This document shows, piece after piece, positions 1-8,758 of a stretch of 64,000 bases of DNA. Numbering within the stretch: position 1 is the stretch's first letter; each line of letters begins with the position of its first letter. The stretch comes from Alphaproteobacteria bacterium. GTDB lineage: Bacteria > Pseudomonadota > Alphaproteobacteria > Bin95. The translations under genes were made by a program, and so were the position numbers. The notes beneath the pieces were generated by a model that was not told the origin of the DNA, did not search any database, and saw only the letters and a list, made by a program, of their open reading frames with translations. The DNA is taken from the NCBI GenBank assembly GCA_030833925.1, contig JAURGE010000001.1, positions 1-64,000 on the forward strand, written 5' to 3'.

Positions 1-220
1 GAGGCACACCCAATTCGTCTAATCGCGTTAGAATTGCGGAGACGCGGCGTGGCCCATTAGAGAGAAGGCAGACTTTTGACCCTTTTTCTTTGGCTTTCAG
101 CAGAGCATCAACAGCCTGGGGGTACGCCTGGACACCATTGTGGACACAGCCCCAAAGATCAACCAGCAGCGCGTCATATTTATGAATGACCTCGTTAAGA
201 CCATTTATGCGTTGGGTCAT
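1..220 (-). CDS. TIGR01459-type HAD hydrolase, class IIA (3' end cut off by window)
   Basis: The first 73 residues of a HAD-superfamily hydrolase of the NagD/UMP-phosphatase type are visible; the rest lies outside the window. The reverse strand reads MTQRINGLNEVIHKYD, then DALLVDLWGCVHNG, which is HAD motif I with its catalytic Asp pair replaced by the DxWG form typical of the TIGR01459 family, and then LLSNGPRR, motif II with Ser/Asn. The start ATG (218-220) overlaps the TGA of the upstream FAD oxidoreductase gene as ATGA, so the two are probably translationally coupled. In many alphaproteobacteria this gene sits beside ribF; here it does not. The substrate is unknown, probably a small phosphorylated metabolite. 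Confidence 0.85.
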   Translation of the reverse strand, partial: MTQRINGLNEVIHKYDALLVDLWGCVHNGVQAYPQAVDALLKAKEKGSKVCLLSNGPRRVSAILTRLDELGVP

Positions 221-1686
221 GCTGCCCCCTGGTTAGCCGCACGGGCTGCGTGGGCACCAGCGATTCGGCCGAAAACGCATCCTCGCATGACTGAAGTGGA
301 GCCAGTGTATGTCCTAAAATACATCCCCGCTGTCTCACCAGCGGCGTAAAGCCCAGGAATTGGATGGCCGTCATGGTCAATCACTCGGGCAGATGAATCT
401 ATCTTCAAGCCACCAAAAGTGAAGCAGGTAGCGCACACAATAGGCCAGGCGCGAAAGGGTGGCTTTTGCAGCTTTCGGGACCAATGTGTTTTTGGCGGTG
501 ATAGTTTTGTGACAGCCAGGCCATCCGTCTTTATTGGATCAAATCCGCTAGGGTCTGGGCAAGCGTTATTGAAGGATGAAATCGTGCGTCTAGCTTCTGT
601 TGCGTCGATGTCGAGCTTTGCCAAAAGCCCGTCCAAAGTATCTGCAATAATCTCTGGTTGGTCTGAACGAACGGCCTTTCTCCAATTTGGCACGTCGTCA
701 ATTTGGCCATCCACAATTGCCCATGCCATACCTTGACTTTGTTTTAAAATGTCGCGTGAGGTGGCTTCGTAAGTTGCGTCTACTGTAGCGGGGGCCTCAT
801 TGGTGAAGCGTTTCCCTTCACGGTTTAAAAGGATCCCGTAGCTGTAAGTCAAAACTACTGGCTCTGCTTCACCTGAGCGCGGATCAACAGGCTGGGCGTG
901 GAAGCTACCAAAATCTCCTGCCGGAGCGGCGCCTGCCTGGAGGCCCATCGTGACGCCCTCGCCTCTGTTATAGTATCCACCTCGTGCTATTGGCCGTGTC
1001 CACTGAGCCGCGGGCCCACAGTATCTTGCCATCATCTCGGCATTACCTTGGAAGCCCCCTGTTGCAAGAATTACACTCGGTGCCTCGAGACTGATATAGC
1101 CGCTTGGACCCTTCGCGATAATGCCTTGGATGCGGCCGGTTTCATCTTGGATTAATCGCTCGGCGGCTGTTTCATAGATGTAGGATACGCGGTCTTCAAA
1201 TTCTTCCGCTCGCGCGGCAAGGGCCTCCACGATAGCACGGCCACCGCCAATGGGTGACATTCTGGTTGTTGATACTGTGATAAAATAATTTGGAAGAAAG
1301 TCGAATTTAACTCCCTGACTTTCTAGCCAACGCAATGTTGGTCCCGCTTGTTCTCCCCACGTTTGGATTAGGTCGGGGCCAAGAGCTGGGTGTGCTTTCA
1401 ATATAGCTGGCCACCCACTCTGTTCTCGTGTCCAGTCCTTGGTTACCTCGGGATCTAGCCAACCACCCGCATTTTCGGCGAGACGTTGAGTAAAATCATC
1501 GGCCACTTCGTCCTTGGATTGCATGCGCCAAAATGATTCGGTGTATCGCGTATTACCGCCCCTTTCATCTTTGGGAGCGCGTTCGAGGATGGCGACACGA
1601 GCACCTGACTCAGCGGCTGTTACGGCTGCTGAAAGTCCTGCCGCTCCAGAGCCAGCAACTATGAGGTCAAATCGCTGTTGCTTCAT
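217..1686 (-). CDS. FAD-dependent oxidoreductase, fumarate reductase/tricarballylate dehydrogenase (TcuA)-like
   Basis: A soluble flavoprotein of about 489 residues. The N-terminus carries the FAD-binding GAGSGAAGLSAA-type dinucleotide fold (here VAGSGAAGLSAAVTAAE) followed by ILERAP. The C-terminus has PGLYAAGETAG and GSTSVMRGCVFGRIAGAHAA, the hallmark of the FRD/SdhA-like family that includes TcuA and 3-oxosteroid dehydrogenases. The open frame runs 20 codons further upstream to 1746, but that extension is not family-like and would overlap the preceding gene, so the ATG at 1684-1686, next to MKQQRFDLIVAGSG, is preferred. It lies 8 nt after the aminotransferase and overlaps the HAD gene, suggesting a three-gene operon. 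The substrate is not predictable. Confidence 0.85.
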   Translation of the reverse strand: MKQQRFDLIVAGSGAAGLSAAVTAAESGARVAILERAPKDERGGNTRYTESFWRMQSKDEVADDFTQRLAENAGGWLDPEVTKDWTREQSGWPAILKAHPALGPDLIQTWGEQAGPTLRWLESQGVKFDFLPNYFITVSTTRMSPIGGGRAIVEALAARAEEFEDRVSYIYETAAERLIQDETGRIQGIIAKGPSGYISLEAPSVILATGGFQGNAEMMARYCGPAAQWTRPIARGGYYNRGEGVTMGLQAGAAPAGDFGSFHAQPVDPRSGEAEPVVLTYSYGILLNREGKRFTNEAPATVDATYEATSRDILKQSQGMAWAIVDGQIDDVPNWRKAVRSDQPEIIADTLDGLLAKLDIDATEARRTISSFNNACPDPSGFDPIKTDGLAVTKLSPPKTHWSRKLQKPPFRAWPIVCATCFTFGGLKIDSSARVIDHDGHPIPGLYAAGETAGMYFRTYTGSTSVMRGCVFGRIAGAHAARAANQGAA

Positions 1687-1694
1687 ATCAGTTA

Positions 1695-2915
1695 TCACCG
1701 CTGAATGTTGGCGCTGCGCTGGGGGACACCGAATTCGCGGTGACAAATGTCTGCAAGTTTCGAAATGCCTTCTCTAATCTCGTTAACTGAAGGATTGGCG
1801 AAGCAAAGGCGAAGACGTTTTTTGCCGTAAGCTTCGACGGTTGACCACTCAACTCCAGGATTAATGGCAACACCCTCAGCACCAGCTATTTGAAAGAGGC
1901 GAGAGGTATCAACTGAGCCTGGAAGTTTTAACCATAAGAAAATGCCGCTTTGAGGTTTTTCAAACTCGGCAGCAGCCCCAAAATACTCGTCAATGGCGTC
2001 TGCCATAGCTTCAGCCTTTATCTTTAAGGTTTGATTTAGGCTGGCAACATGTGCATCAAATTTTGTGGCTACATATTCTGTGAGGGCCATTTGCTCGATG
2101 GCTCCAGTGCCACCATCGGTTTTTAACGGCAGAAGTCTGGAAAGAATTGGCCAGTCAGCAGCTATAAAACCTACGCGAATGGCTGGCCCGATCGATTTAG
2201 AAAATGAGCCGCAATATACGACACGTCCATCCTCATCCAGGGCACGAATTGCTGGAGGACGGCCTCCAGAAAATATCAAATCTGCATAGCAGTCATCCTC
2301 GAAGATAGGCAGGTTATGTTCTGCCGCAACAGCTAGGATGTGCCGCCGCCGGGCTTCCGACATGACGCGACCCGTTGGATTTTGAACTGTGGGAATGGTG
2401 TAGATCATTTTTGGGCGCTTGCCAGCCGACTTTACCTGTTTGATGGCCTCGTCCAGAGCGTCGGCTTGCATTCCCTCTTCATCTAACTCTACTCCAATAT
2501 ACTCAACGGATCGGGCTCTTAAGCGGGATAGAGTGCCCCCGTAGCAAGCCTTTTCCAAGAATACGACGTCACCAGGGTCGAGAAAGAGATCAAAAATCAA
2601 CGAAAGTGCTTGGAGTGAGCCGGAGGTTACGAGAATGGAGCTCTGGTTCTCCTTCATTCCAGCGCGGCGATTTAGCATCGAAGCAATAGCTTCTCTAAAT
2701 GGTCTGTAGCCTTGAGGCCCACTTTGTAGGCCATAGGTGGCTAGGTCTCTTCCCTCACGACCTAAGATAGAAGTGACTGAAGCCGCGAGCTCAATAGCTG
2801 GGATGCTTGCGGCATCATTATGCCCTCCAACGAAATTATATTTTGGGAAACCCTTCCAGGGTTGAGCTGGCGCGGGGGGATTTGCGCGTAGCGCAGATTC
2901 GGCATTGAAGGGCAT
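1695..2915 (-). CDS. PLP-dependent aminotransferase, fold type I (2-aminoadipate/MocR-type catalytic domain)
   Basis: A 406-residue stand-alone aminotransferase similar to LysN/ARO8-type enzymes and to the C-terminal half of MocR regulators, with no DNA-binding domain. Visible cofactor residues: YGLQSGPQGYRPFREAI near 61-77, Asn179 in QNPTG, Asp and Tyr in FEDDCYADL (~206-212) and the Schiff-base Lys240 in GSFSKSIGPAIRVG. It probably transfers an amino group from an amino acid to a 2-oxo acid. It is first in a likely operon with the FAD oxidoreductase and the HAD gene. The 165 nt between it and rlmN contain no gene and presumably its promoter. Confidence 0.9.
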   Translation of the reverse strand: MPFNAESALRANPPAPAQPWKGFPKYNFVGGHNDAASIPAIELAASVTSILGREGRDLATYGLQSGPQGYRPFREAIASMLNRRAGMKENQSSILVTSGSLQALSLIFDLFLDPGDVVFLEKACYGGTLSRLRARSVEYIGVELDEEGMQADALDEAIKQVKSAGKRPKMIYTIPTVQNPTGRVMSEARRRHILAVAAEHNLPIFEDDCYADLIFSGGRPPAIRALDEDGRVVYCGSFSKSIGPAIRVGFIAADWPILSRLLPLKTDGGTGAIEQMALTEYVATKFDAHVASLNQTLKIKAEAMADAIDEYFGAAAEFEKPQSGIFLWLKLPGSVDTSRLFQIAGAEGVAINPGVEWSTVEAYGKKRLRLCFANPSVNEIREGISKLADICHREFGVPQRSANIQR

Positions 2916-3080
2916 TCGTTTTAGCTTTCCTGATCAGTAGACACTGAAGTTAGCTAGGCGCAACCCTCACCGCAACGCGTGATTAACATTGAGTTTAAAA
3001 ATGGAAAGCTGATCCATTCAGAACAAGCTTCAATTTTAATATTGTGCTGGGAACCGTTTGTTGAAGCGGTGGGTTGTAGA

Positions 3081-4172
3081 TCAAGCAGCAGCTGCTCCGG
3101 GGCGGGCACGACGGACCTTTTCCGTGGCGGATTTTAGTTGCCCGCAAGCGGCAAGAATGTCTTCTCCTCGGGGTGTCCGGACAGGGCTTGGATAACCTGC
3201 ATCCATTAAGATCCCAGCGAATCGCTGGATACGGTCTTTTGAGGAGCGTTCAAACGCTGCGCCTGGCCATGGATTAAAGGGTATAAGATTGATCTTGGCT
3301 GGGATGTCTTTCAGCATCTCCGCTAGGGCGTGTGCGTGTTCATCTCGGTCGTTCACGTCTTTTAGCATTACATATTCGAAAGTGATCCGCCGTGCATTGT
3401 TTAGTGTTGGGTAGGCGCGGCAAGCATCTAGCAGTTCATTAAGGGGATATTTTTTATTAATTGGGACGATTTTATCTCGGATCTGGTCGTTAGTAGCGTG
3501 CAGGGAAATAGCTAAATTTACACCAATTTCTTTCCCTGCGCGGCCAATCATCGGCACCACACCGGCTGTTGAGAGAGTGATCCGACGCCGTGAAAAGCCA
3601 AGGCCCTCTGGATCCAAAGCGATAAGCATAGCGTCTTTTACATTATCAAAATTGTATAGTGGCTCTCCCATTCCCATTAACACTATGTTTGTAAGCTTCC
3701 GATCAGGACGGGGCGCTGGCCAATCTTCGAGCTCGTCCTTTGCTGTTAGGATTTGAGCTAGTATTTCTTGTGAAGAGAGGTTTCTGACAAGCTTCTGAGT
3801 GCCGGTGTGGCAAAACTGGCAGTTTAAAGTGCAGCCCACCTGGGATGAAACACATAGCGTGCCTCGGTCGGTTTCAGGAATGAACACTGTTTCGACGAGT
3901 GAGCCATCATGAAGTTTAAATAACCACTTTCGGGTTCCATCTTTCGATATCTGCGCGCTTTCAATATTAAGCCGGCCCACAATAAAGTTGTTGGACAAGC
4001 CCTGCCGTGCAGACTTCGCAATGGTGGTCATGCAGTCAAAGTTTACAGCACCCAATCGATAGATCTGCTGCCAAATTTGCCCTATCCGGTAACCTTTAAG
4101 ACCATGTGGTTCCAACACATTTGCAAGCTCATCTCTGTTTAGACCAACGAGATCAATCACCGTTTTGGACAT
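3081..4172 (-). CDS. rlmN: Dual-specificity 23S rRNA/tRNA adenine C2-methyltransferase RlmN
   Basis: A 363-residue radical SAM enzyme that methylates A2503 of 23S rRNA and A37 of some tRNAs. The CxxxCxxC cluster motif is Cys114, Cys118, Cys121 (CTLNCQFC). The conserved [12 protein letters not shown], which helps bind SAM, and [12 protein letters not shown] follow. The methyl-carrying cysteine is Cys343 in AACGQL near the C-terminus. Length is normal. The start at 4172 lies 16 nt inside the end of the upstream ialB gene, so the two are probably one transcript, an arrangement often seen in alphaproteobacteria. Confidence 0.97.
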   Translation of the reverse strand: MSKTVIDLVGLNRDELANVLEPHGLKGYRIGQIWQQIYRLGAVNFDCMTTIAKSARQGLSNNFIVGRLNIESAQISKDGTRKWLFKLHDGSLVETVFIPETDRGTLCVSSQVGCTLNCQFCHTGTQKLVRNLSSQEILAQILTAKDELEDWPAPRPDRKLTNIVLMGMGEPLYNFDNVKDAMLIALDPEGLGFSRRRITLSTAGVVPMIGRAGKEIGVNLAISLHATNDQIRDKIVPINKKYPLNELLDACRAYPTLNNARRITFEYVMLKDVNDRDEHAHALAEMLKDIPAKINLIPFNPWPGAAFERSSKDRIQRFAGILMDAGYPSPVRTPRGEDILAACGQLKSATEKVRRARPGAAAA

Positions 4173-4681
4173 GCATTAGCTACCGCGTTAAGGGCGGCCG
4201 TGAAGCCGCGAAGAGAGAAAATGTCTTTTGTAAGGGTGCCACGTGACGAAGTACCTTTGAGTTCAAGGGCGGTTCCAGCCGTCATTCTGGATAGAAGTGT
4301 TTGGCCATCTTTAACTTGCGGCCATGCAACATCACTTACAGCGTCAGCAATGAAGCGGTTAGAACCTATCGAAAGGGTCGGCTTGCTGTTCTTCTGGTAT
4401 GTATACCCCGCAATTGCACTTACTTCATCATAAACGTTATCAGTGGGGCGCCGTGTGACCATAAGAAACACAGGGTCGCGCCTCGAGTAGTTCCCTATGG
4501 ACTCCTTTGGGGAAGTCAGCGCATAGCAAATTTTACTGCCCTTCTCATCAGCAGTGTATGCTTCCCAATCTCTAAAACGTCCAAGTGATTTGGGATTAGC
4601 TGCAGAGGCAGTTTCTATGAAAAGAAATATTCCGGTAAAAGCCAAAAGGCTAACGAAAAATGTGCGGGTAGATGTTGGCAT
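4157..4681 (-). CDS. Invasion-associated locus B (IalB) family periplasmic protein
   Basis: A 174-residue exported protein. Residues 1-28 form a signal peptide (charged start, hydrophobic [15 protein letters not shown], cleavage after ASA). The mature part begins with [11 protein letters not shown] and contains [10 protein letters not shown] and [10 protein letters not shown], typical of the IalB fold named after the Bartonella invasion protein; family members occur widely in free-living alphaproteobacteria and their biochemical role is unclear. Two cysteines, one in the CYAL motif and one near the C-terminus (NACPKR), could form a disulfide. It overlaps rlmN downstream. A more distant paralog is at 35379-35876. 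Confidence 0.88.
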   Translation of the reverse strand: MPTSTRTFFVSLLAFTGIFLFIETASAANPKSLGRFRDWEAYTADEKGSKICYALTSPKESIGNYSRRDPVFLMVTRRPTDNVYDEVSAIAGYTYQKNSKPTLSIGSNRFIADAVSDVAWPQVKDGQTLLSRMTAGTALELKGTSSRGTLTKDIFSLRGFTAALNAVANACPKR

Positions 4682-4993
4682 GGGTCTCCTGAAATCTCTT
4701 AACTATTTTGCTTATAGAATCGGTCATATCCAAAAAATAGGGCGCTGACATGGCCCATCGAAGAGCCTGAACTTGCTGCTTGAACTTAACGGCAGGAGCT
4801 TTTCGGGCCAAGGCCCTGCCGGCAAATCGTCGCGACACGATATATAAATCAGCAATCTTTGTTAGAAGCGGGTTGATTTGATGCGTGGCATCTGTATAAC
4901 AGCGCCTTCGTCGACGGCCGGCCGGATCCGCGATTTTTTTCGCGCGGCCTGCTGTCGAGTTTTTTTCCAACCATACGCGGGTATGAACCGGTT
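4682..4993. promoter_or_regulatory. Gene-free divergent region and leader of the rpsF operon
   Basis: These 312 bases separate ialB (minus) from rpsF (plus). No convincing gene is present. For the plus strand there is a TATATAAAT stretch at 4841-4849 that could be a -10 region, though no good -35 is seen. Between it and rpsF is a GC-rich leader with a GGCCGGCC palindrome (about 4916-4923) and a hairpin (CGCGA, six T, TCGCG at 4929-4944). In many bacteria the rpsF leader is bound by the S6:S18 complex; whether this leader does so is a guess. rpsF itself has no clear Shine-Dalgarno sequence. Confidence 0.4.
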
Positions 4994-5437
4994 ATGGGTT
5001 ACTACGAGAACGTATTCATTGTTAGGCAGGATATGTCGCCTGCTCAAGTCGAAGGTTTGGCAGACAATTATGCCACGCTGATCGAAGAGAATGGCGGCAA
5101 GGTCCTCAAGCGCGAGCATTGGGGCCTTAAATCTCTAGCTTACAGGATTAAAAAGAACCGCAAGGGGCACTATGTCATGTTTGACGTAGAGGCGAATTCA
5201 GATGCGGTTAATGAATTAGAACGTCAGATGCGGTTGTCTGAGGACGTCATAAGGTTCATGACAGTGAAAATCGATGAGGTGACAGAGGCTCCGTCACCAA
5301 TGATGTCACGACGTGACCGTGATGACCGGCGCCGTTCTCGGGATGACCGAGATGATGATTTTGGCGATGATGGCGATGACGTGCGTGGTCGCGCTGACCG
5401 CGAAGACGCTGACACCATCGAAGAGGAGAATTCCTGA
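4994..5437 (+). CDS. rpsF: 30S ribosomal protein S6
   Basis: S6 of the small ribosomal subunit, partner of S18 on the platform. Residues 1-95 are the conserved ferredoxin-like fold ([41 protein letters not shown]). Residues ~100-147 form a long charged tail that is first Arg/Asp-rich ([15 protein letters not shown]) and then acidic. E. coli S6 also has an acidic tail, post-translationally glutamylated, so this extension is not unprecedented but is long and strongly mixed in charge. It is first in the operon rpsF-rpsR-rplI; its TGA overlaps the rpsR ATG by one base. Confidence 0.97.
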   Translation: MGYYENVFIVRQDMSPAQVEGLADNYATLIEENGGKVLKREHWGLKSLAYRIKKNRKGHYVMFDVEANSDAVNELERQMRLSEDVIRFMTVKIDEVTEAPSPMMSRRDRDDRRRSRDDRDDDFGDDGDDVRGRADREDADTIEEENS

Positions 5438-5676
5438 TGGCAATGGGCGGCGGCCGCCGGCCGTTTTTTCGACGCAAGAAGTCGTGCCCGTTCTCGGGCC
5501 CTCACGCGCCGGCAATAGATTACAGAGATGTGCGATTGCTTCAGCGCTTTTTGACCGAGCGCGGTAAGATTGTGCCCAGTCGCATATCGGCTGTATCGGC
5601 AAAGAAACAACGCTTGCTTGCTCAGGCAATCAAGCGTGCTCGTCACATCGGGCTCCTGCCCTACATTATCCGCTGA
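5437..5676 (+). CDS. rpsR: 30S ribosomal protein S18
   Basis: A 79-residue basic protein matching S18 over its full length: [15 protein letters not shown] at the start, [19 protein letters not shown] in the middle, and [21 protein letters not shown] at the end. It binds S6 and 16S rRNA on the platform. A strong ribosome binding site (GAGGAG) lies inside the end of rpsF, and the start ATG shares one base with the rpsF stop (TGATG), so translation of the two is coupled, as befits proteins made in equal amounts. Confidence 0.98.
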   Translation: MAMGGGRRPFFRRKKSCPFSGPHAPAIDYRDVRLLQRFLTERGKIVPSRISAVSAKKQRLLAQAIKRARHIGLLPYIIR

Positions 5677-5712
5677 TCCGCGCCTGCTGGCGGACACCGG
5701 GAGTAAAGTCTA

Positions 5713-6309
5713 ATGGATATTATTCTGCTTGAGCGTGTCGAGAATCTCGGCCAGATGGGCGATGTAGTAAAAGTAAAGAACGGGTATGCCCGTAATTTTC
5801 TTTTACCTCAGAAGAAAGCCCTTCGCGCGTCCAAAGACAACATAGCTTATTTTGAAACCCAGAAAGCTCAGCTAGAGGCTCAAAATATAGAACGTCGCCA
5901 GGAGGCTGAGGCCGTTGCTGGCAAGATGACTGGCATGTCTGTGGTATTGATCCGATCTGCAGGGGATACTGGTCAACTTTATGGATCTGTATCCAGCCGT
6001 GATATTGCTGACGCAATGGTGGAGGCTGGCACCTCCATAGATCGCCGTCAGGTCGAGTTAGAGCGCCCGATCAAGACCTTAGGCCTTCATGGAGTGCGTG
6101 TGCGGTTACACCCCGAAGTGGTGGTGACTGTTACAGCAAACGTAGCTCGCTCGGCTGATGAAGCAGATGCTCAAGCCCGTGGTGAGAATGTCCTAAGCCG
6201 CGATGAAGGTTTTGAGTTCGATGACGACCTCGATGCCGACGAAGCGCCAGCTCTTGAGGATCTTCTTGAAGAGCCAGCAGCGGAAGAGAATGAATCCAAG
6301 GCTGATTGA
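5713..6309 (+). CDS. rplI: 50S ribosomal protein L9
   Basis: L9 of the large subunit, 198 residues. The N-terminal rRNA-binding domain is clear ([21 protein letters not shown], then [16 protein letters not shown]), followed by the long connecting helix and the C-terminal domain ([28 protein letters not shown]). Typical L9 is ~150 residues; the last ~45 residues are an added, strongly acidic tail ([19 protein letters not shown]). A GGGAG ribosome binding site precedes the ATG. It is the last gene of the rpsF operon and converges with the DUF192 gene, with only 3 bases between the two stops. Confidence 0.97.
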   Translation: MDIILLERVENLGQMGDVVKVKNGYARNFLLPQKKALRASKDNIAYFETQKAQLEAQNIERRQEAEAVAGKMTGMSVVLIRSAGDTGQLYGSVSSRDIADAMVEAGTSIDRRQVELERPIKTLGLHGVRVRLHPEVVVTVTANVARSADEADAQARGENVLSRDEGFEFDDDLDADEAPALEDLLEEPAAEENESKAD

Positions 6310-6312
6310 GGC

Positions 6313-6783
6313 CTATTTTTCTTCAAACCAATTGAAGACGATCCTGTCGCCTATTTTAATTGAAAGGCGGGAGGCTGTGCCTGCGGTAACTTCAAGCACA
6401 GCTGCTACATTGCCCGAGGTTCCATAGGGATTCTTGGAGTAGGGTATAGTGTGCTTGGCCAGCATTAGCACCCTACCCCCTTTATCTAGAAACAGCATGT
6501 CGAGGGGCTGCGGGGTGTTTTTCATCCAGAACCAAGCTGGGCCAATTGAAGGCTGCTTAAAGAGCATTCCTGAATGTGGGTCGAGCTGTTTTCGCATCAT
6601 AAGGCCGCAAGTTCTCTGTTGGCCTGTTACGGCCAGCTCAACTATAAACAAATGCTTTCCAGCCGATGTCTCAATTTCAACGGGAGCTGTTTCCAGTTGA
6701 GGCTGGGGTGCAACTTTGCATTCACTGCGAGCTGACGTTGGCAATATCAGAGCTGTAAAGATTGTTATCACCAACAAACGCAT
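6313..6783 (-). CDS. Exported DUF192 family protein
   Basis: A 156-residue DUF192 protein. The open frame extends upstream to 7071 but would run through the divergent NTF2-like gene; the ATG at 6781-6783 gives a good signal peptide (MRLLVITIFTALILPTSARS). The mature domain has the family pattern: FIVELAVTGQQRTCGLMMRK, then GMLFKQP, WFWMKNTPQPLDMLFLD and YGTSGNVAAVLEVTAGTA. The molecular function of DUF192 is not established. It is common in alphaproteobacteria. Its stop nearly touches that of rplI, so both genes must terminate inside one another. Confidence 0.85.
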   Translation of the reverse strand: MRLLVITIFTALILPTSARSECKVAPQPQLETAPVEIETSAGKHLFIVELAVTGQQRTCGLMMRKQLDPHSGMLFKQPSIGPAWFWMKNTPQPLDMLFLDKGGRVLMLAKHTIPYSKNPYGTSGNVAAVLEVTAGTASRLSIKIGDRIVFNWFEEK

Positions 6784-6913
6784 TCGAATTCCAATAGTTG
6801 ATGGTGCACCAATTGGCATTGCTAATAAAAAACTAGCATGAATACCTGCAACATGCTTGACCATTCGGGGCGGCATTATCTTATAAACATTGTCGCTATA
6901 AGGAGGGCCAGCG

Positions 6914-7300
6914 ATGGGTGCAATTGAACGCGAAACGGCAATGACCGTTCTGAAAGCTTTTGGTAAGGCGTTTAATAAAGGAGATGTAGACGGCATTCTC
7001 CAGAACGTCACCGATGATTTTGAGTGGCGGTTGCATGAGGGACCTGATGCGCCAGACGGCCAAATAGTCAAAGGAAGAGAAGCCGTTCGTAGAGCGCTTG
7101 AATCACGAGCAGCCGTAATCGATACCCTCCGGTTTTCTGAAACCGAAGTTATGTTCGGAGACGAACATGTTGTGGGTAGGTTTAAGGCTACTGGGGCTTA
7201 TAAAAATGGCGAAACCATCGACGTCCGTGGGGTAGATATATACAGCTTCCGCGATGGCAAAATTTCGGTGAAAGATAGTTACTGGAAAAGGATAGCCTAG
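6914..7300 (+). CDS. NTF2/SnoaL-like small cone-fold protein
   Basis: A 128-residue single-domain protein of the SnoaL/NTF2-like superfamily: an N-terminal helix (VLKAFGKAFNKGDVDGILQNVTDDFEW) and then strands with KGREAVRRAL, VVGRFKATG and DIYSFRDGKISVKDSYW. These folds serve as small isomerases, hydratases or binding proteins; nothing here tells which. The start is supported by an AAGGAGG ribosome binding site. It is separated by only 2 nt from def, so it probably leads a def-fmt-truA operon. Confidence 0.75.
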   Translation: MGAIERETAMTVLKAFGKAFNKGDVDGILQNVTDDFEWRLHEGPDAPDGQIVKGREAVRRALESRAAVIDTLRFSETEVMFGDEHVVGRFKATGAYKNGETIDVRGVDIYSFRDGKISVKDSYWKRIA

Positions 7301-7302
7301 TT

Positions 7303-7836
7303 TTGACCGCCCTTCCGATTCTTATAGCTCCTGACAGACGCCTCAAAACTCGTTGTAAGTCAGTCGATATTGTTGATGACGCAATTCGGCGTCGGCTGGA
7401 TCAAATGTTAGAGACAATGTACGAAGCGCCAGGTATCGGCTTAGCCGCCCCTCAGGTAGGCGATGAACGGCGCCTCGTTGTGATTGATGTTTCTAGAGAA
7501 GGCGATCTGCCGGCTCCTTTTAAACTTGTTAATCCAGAGATCACCTGGATGTCAGACCAGACCTGTCTGATGAGCGAGGGCTGTCTCTCGATTCCAGATG
7601 TTTTCTACGACGTTAGCCGCCCTGAACGAGTAAGAGTTACATACTTGGATGAATCGGGGACACAGTGTGAGACGGAGGCCGATGGATTGCTGGCCCGATG
7701 TATTCAACATGAAATTGATCATCTGGACGGCATCTTGTTTATCGACCACGTGTCCATGCTAAAGCGAAATATTGCTCTAGCTAAAATGAAAAAGTTAAAG
7801 GCTCAGCGAGCGGGCAAGCGCTCCGCTAAGGATTGA
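7303..7836 (+). CDS. def: Peptide deformylase
   Basis: Removes the formyl group from the N-terminal Met of new proteins. All three metal-site motifs are intact: GIGLAAPQ (44-51), EGCLS (92-96, Cys ligand) and HEIDH (136-140, two His ligands and the catalytic Glu). Length 177 is normal. The start codon is TTG at 7303-7305, two bases after the stop of the upstream gene, with an AAAGGA site in place; no ATG lies near. It forms a unit with fmt (4 nt gap) and truA. Confidence 0.97.
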   Translation: MTALPILIAPDRRLKTRCKSVDIVDDAIRRRLDQMLETMYEAPGIGLAAPQVGDERRLVVIDVSREGDLPAPFKLVNPEITWMSDQTCLMSEGCLSIPDVFYDVSRPERVRVTYLDESGTQCETEADGLLARCIQHEIDHLDGILFIDHVSMLKRNIALAKMKKLKAQRAGKRSAKD

Positions 7837-7840
7837 ACCT

Positions 7841-8758
7841 ATGCGCCTCGGTTTTATGGGAACACCGGATTTTTCGGTGCCGGCGCTCCAAGCCTTAATT
7901 GAAGCTGGCCATGAAATAGTGGCTGTTTACACTCAACCACCTCGGCCTGCTGGGCGCGGCTATAAGCTTAAAAATTCGCCAGTCCACGAAGCAGCAGTTT
8001 CAGCTGGCATAGAGGTAAGAACCCCAAAGTCCCTGCGAACAACCGAATCTATAGAAGCATTTATCGCCTTGGGCCTGGATTGTGCTGTAGTTGCCGCTTA
8101 CGGTCTCATTCTCCCCGAGGCCATCCTAAGAGCGCCGCGCTATGGTTGTATAAACATTCATGCTTCACTTTTGCCTCGTTGGCGTGGGGCTGCGCCGATC
8201 CAGCGAGCTATTATGGCTGGAGATTCTGAAACGGGTATAGTTACTATGGCAATGGATGCTGGCCTGGACACGGGTCCGATGTTGCTGAGAGAAGTGGCGC
8301 CAATCACCCCTCAAACTAATGGCGGTAGTCTACATGACCAACTTGCCGAGATCGGAGCGCGTATTATCGGTCCGACACTAACCGGGATAGAGGCGGGCTC
8401 TCTTATACCTACACCTCAACCTTCCTTGGGGGTTACTTATGCCCATAAACTCACCAGAGAGGATTGTTGGATCGATTGGAAACGTTCAGCTGTTGAAATT
8501 GAGCGTCAGGTTCGTGCTCTCTCACCCTTTCCGAAGGCTTGGACCAGTTTTGGCGGCGAAGAATTCAAGGTAGGAGCATCTCAATTGGAAGCCCGACAAG
8601 GTAATCCCGGCGAATTGCTTGACGATAAACTTCTCGTTGGGACAGGAAAGGGTGCAATTCGGGTCCAGGCATTGCAGCGACCGGGTAAAGCCATGATGGA
8701 TGCCGCTTCCTTTCTTCGCGGTTATCCGATGCCTGCGGGCGGCTCGTTTGCTCTCTAA
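7841..8758 (+). CDS. fmt: Methionyl-tRNA formyltransferase
   Basis: Formylates initiator Met-tRNA using 10-formyl-tetrahydrofolate. The N-terminal Rossmann-like domain begins MRLGFMGTPDFSVPAL; the catalytic residues Asn105, His107 (INIHASLLPRWRGAAPIQ) and Asp143 are present. The C-terminal OB-like tRNA-binding domain starts near residue 205 (THKLTREDCWIDW-like segment). Length 305 is normal. Its stop overlaps the truA start as TAATG. Confidence 0.97.
   Translation: MRLGFMGTPDFSVPALQALIEAGHEIVAVYTQPPRPAGRGYKLKNSPVHEAAVSAGIEVRTPKSLRTTESIEAFIALGLDCAVVAAYGLILPEAILRAPRYGCINIHASLLPRWRGAAPIQRAIMAGDSETGIVTMAMDAGLDTGPMLLREVAPITPQTNGGSLHDQLAEIGARIIGPTLTGIEAGSLIPTPQPSLGVTYAHKLTREDCWIDWKRSAVEIERQVRALSPFPKAWTSFGGEEFKVGASQLEARQGNPGELLDDKLLVGTGKGAIRVQALQRPGKAMMDAASFLRGYPMPAGGSFAL

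Noticed and set aside
4650-4970. A 106-codon minus-strand frame upstream of rpsF
   Set aside because: It overlaps the ialB start and promoter region, has no recognisable domain, and its composition fits random sequence.
5224-5697. A 157-codon open frame on the minus strand across rpsF and rpsR
   Set aside because: It is Arg/Ser-rich and is a shadow of the charged S6 tail on the other strand; rpsF and rpsR are certain here.
6784-7071. N-terminal extension of the DUF192 protein by 96 codons
   Set aside because: It would lie antisense to the NTF2-like gene with a strong ribosome binding site, and it hides an excellent signal peptide at 6783.
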